Assembly (NCBI RefSeq): GCF_003946605.1
Contig: NZ_RHOQ01000001.1
Location: 434,001 to 498,000 of the forward strand
Direction of reading: 5' to 3'
DNA from: Companilactobacillus baiquanensis
Lineage (GTDB): Bacteria > Bacillota > Bacilli > Lactobacillales > Lactobacillaceae
DNA: 64,000 nt
The position numbers and the translations under genes are program-made. The notes below the pieces were generated by a model. The model saw nothing but the letters and a program-made list of their open reading frames with translations, was not told the DNA's origin and did not search any database. The first letter of the stretch is position 1. Each line of letters starts with the position of its first letter. This document shows, piece by piece, positions 62,886 to 64,000 of the stretch.

Positions 62886-63660
62886 TTTCCACGCCTCCAT
62901 CATCTTGAGATTGTGACTTATCGTTATTGTTATTATCGCTTTGTTTGTAATACATAATTGCTAATGCAAGACCTAATAAAGCCACACCTAACATTGGTAT
63001 CTTTAAGTATGCTGCAGCGATAAATCCGACGATCAAGTATGCAATAAACTTCTTTGTTGGTAAAAATCTCAACAAAATAGCAATACCAACAACTGGTAAA
63101 ATACCTCCAGCAACAGTCAAACCATTTGAAAGCCACTTTGGCATCCATTCAACTATTTTTAAAACAACATTATTACCTACTATCAACATAATGAAAACTG
63201 GGATTGCTCTAGATAATCCCCATGGGAATACACCATAAACAATGTTTCTAGCAACATGTTTAGTGTCACCTTCTGAAATATATTTATCAACACGATGCAA
63301 GAAGAATGTATTGATAAAACGTGCTAAAACATCCAATTGAACCATCAACAATCCAACTGGTACGGCTAAACCTATGGCAAAATCAATTCCTTTACCTGTC
63401 ATAACCGCATAGGCTGTACCAATAATTGCACCAGTCATGAAATCCGGCATACTTGCACCACCATAAGTACCAACACCTAAAACCATCAACTGCAATGTAG
63501 CACCGACCACCAAGCCGGTTTTAATATCGCCCATAATTATTCCGGCAACAAAACCAATTAGTAATGGATAATTACATAAAATACCAACCGTAATTTGATC
63601 AATAATCATCCAAAACGCTAAGGCCGTTAATAGTAATATTTGCCACCAAACTATTGTCAT
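62860..63660 (-). CDS. Mannose/fructose/sorbose-family PTS component IIC
   Basis: A 266-residue protein with seven or eight membrane helices, including LIGFVAGIIMGDIKTGLVVGATLQLMVLGVGTYGGASMPDF near the start, typical of IIC, and GLTVAGGILPVVGIAILLRFLP in the second half. The end carries an acidic/Asn-rich tail (SDNNNNDKSQSQDDGG). RBS AAGGGGCG; two bases after the IIB gene. Confidence 0.92.
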   Translation of the reverse strand: MTIVWWQILLLTALAFWMIIDQITVGILCNYPLLIGFVAGIIMGDIKTGLVVGATLQLMVLGVGTYGGASMPDFMTGAIIGTAYAVMTGKGIDFAIGLAVPVGLLMVQLDVLARFINTFFLHRVDKYISEGDTKHVARNIVYGVFPWGLSRAIPVFIMLIVGNNVVLKIVEWMPKWLSNGLTVAGGILPVVGIAILLRFLPTKKFIAYLIVGFIAAAYLKIPMLGVALLGLALAIMYYKQSDNNNNDKSQSQDDGGVENELGEYEN

Positions 63661-63662
63661 GA

Positions 63663-64000
63663 TTATTTACGCCCCTTTTTCAATAAATTCATAAATTCCT
63701 GTTTATTATCATTTGGAACCATCTGATGATATAGATCAACATTTTGACTTGCTAAATATTCAAAGACTTTTTGATCATCATCAGTGACAGCAACACTCTT
63801 AGCAATTTGTCTTGCGTTTTCTGCCATTGACATATTACCGACGTTAATCGACTTTAAGGTAACACCTTGTTCAACTAAGTCTTGCAAAACTTTAGGATCT
63901 CTTACTAGAATAAATACTCTTTGACCTTGATACTTTTTATCTTTTAATCTCTTAGCAGCACCTTGACTAGTCAATATGCTCAAATGTACGCCTCGAGGAA
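63663..64000 (-). CDS. Mannose/fructose/sorbose-family PTS component IIB (partial, N-terminus outside window)
   Basis: The visible ~112 residues are the C-terminal two thirds of a IIB domain; the frame is open through the window edge (codons for Pro-Arg-Gly-Val-His precede the first TTG at 63983). The FILVRDPKVLQDLVEQGV and INVGNMS segments match IIB. The phosphorylatable His at the N-terminus lies outside. An IIA gene must be elsewhere, probably upstream. Confidence 0.85.
   Translation of the reverse strand, partial: PRGVHLSILTSQGAAKRLKDKKYQGQRVFILVRDPKVLQDLVEQGVTLKSINVGNMSMAENARQIAKSVAVTDDDQKVFEYLASQNVDLYHQMVPNDNKQEFMNLLKKGRK

Noticed and set aside
1..64000. CRISPR arrays, tRNA or rRNA genes, prophage or integrative elements
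   Set aside because: No regularly spaced direct repeats, cloverleaf-like genes, integrases or phage structural genes were seen by eye; only one possible transposase scrap at ~5 kb.

Overview
The window looks like a chromosomal core region of a low-GC, Gram-positive lactic acid bacterium of the Lactobacillaceae. Supporting this are strongly AT-rich intergenic DNA, AGGAGG-type ribosome binding sites with some TTG/GTG starts, Tyr T-box and PyrR attenuator control, both RNase J1 and J2, RpoY, a CcpA-type cre site set, a SUF system in the order C-D-S-U-B, and mannose-family PTS genes. The gene set and the PDH/LrgAB/D-2-hydroxyacid dehydrogenase block would fit Companilactobacillus or a close relative, but that genus call is inference.

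Layout. 1-1.2 kb: two tandem paralogous esterases (the first cut by the window edge). 1.2-6.6 kb: a DoxX protein and three nucleobase/nucleoside transporters (AzgA-type, NupC-type, NAT-type), with a possible decayed ORF between the last two. 6.6-10.6 kb: a 111-bp palindrome, a Cof-type phosphatase, an AroA homologue with altered active-site residues and a YfcC-type carrier. 10.7-12.5 kb: a PadR regulator with a DUF4097 envelope-stress-like protein. 12.5-16.1 kb: aldehyde dehydrogenase, a MIP18/SufT-like Fe-S factor and ilvD. 16.3-21.1 kb: pyrBCFED behind two PyrR attenuators. 21.1-24.1 kb: tyrS plus an NhaC-family transporter behind a Tyr T-box. 24.2-25.7 kb: a histidine phosphatase and a DprA-like protein. 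25.8-31.1 kb: sufCDSUB. 31.1-39.7 kb: engB, clpX, tig, tuf, a TPR protein, rnjB, rpsO, rpsT. 39.8-47.4 kb: holA, comEC, comEA, a SepM-like protease, coaD, rsmD, ylbG, ftsW. 47.4-50.5 kb: typA, an inositol-phosphatase-family protein and a UPF0223 protein. 50.5-57.8 kb: pdhABCD, a D-lactate-dehydrogenase-type enzyme and lrgAB, with three cre-like sites. 58.4-62.0 kb, plus strand: def, rpoY, rnjA and a DagK-type lipid kinase. 62.0-64.0 kb: mannose-family PTS IID, IIC and a partial IIB.

How the parts work together. Pyrimidine supply combines de novo synthesis (pyr operon, attenuated by PyrR) with salvage uptake (three permeases). Iron-sulfur supply (SUF, SufT-like factor) serves enzymes such as IlvD, which is next to the SufT-like gene. 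Pyruvate is handled by the 55-58 kb block: a putative pyruvate/lactate carrier (LrgAB), a pyruvate-reducing dehydrogenase and pyruvate dehydrogenase, apparently all under carbon catabolite control. DNA uptake genes (comEA, comEC) are present, with a divergent DprA-like protein elsewhere in the window. I saw no tRNA, rRNA, CRISPR array, prophage or intact insertion sequence.
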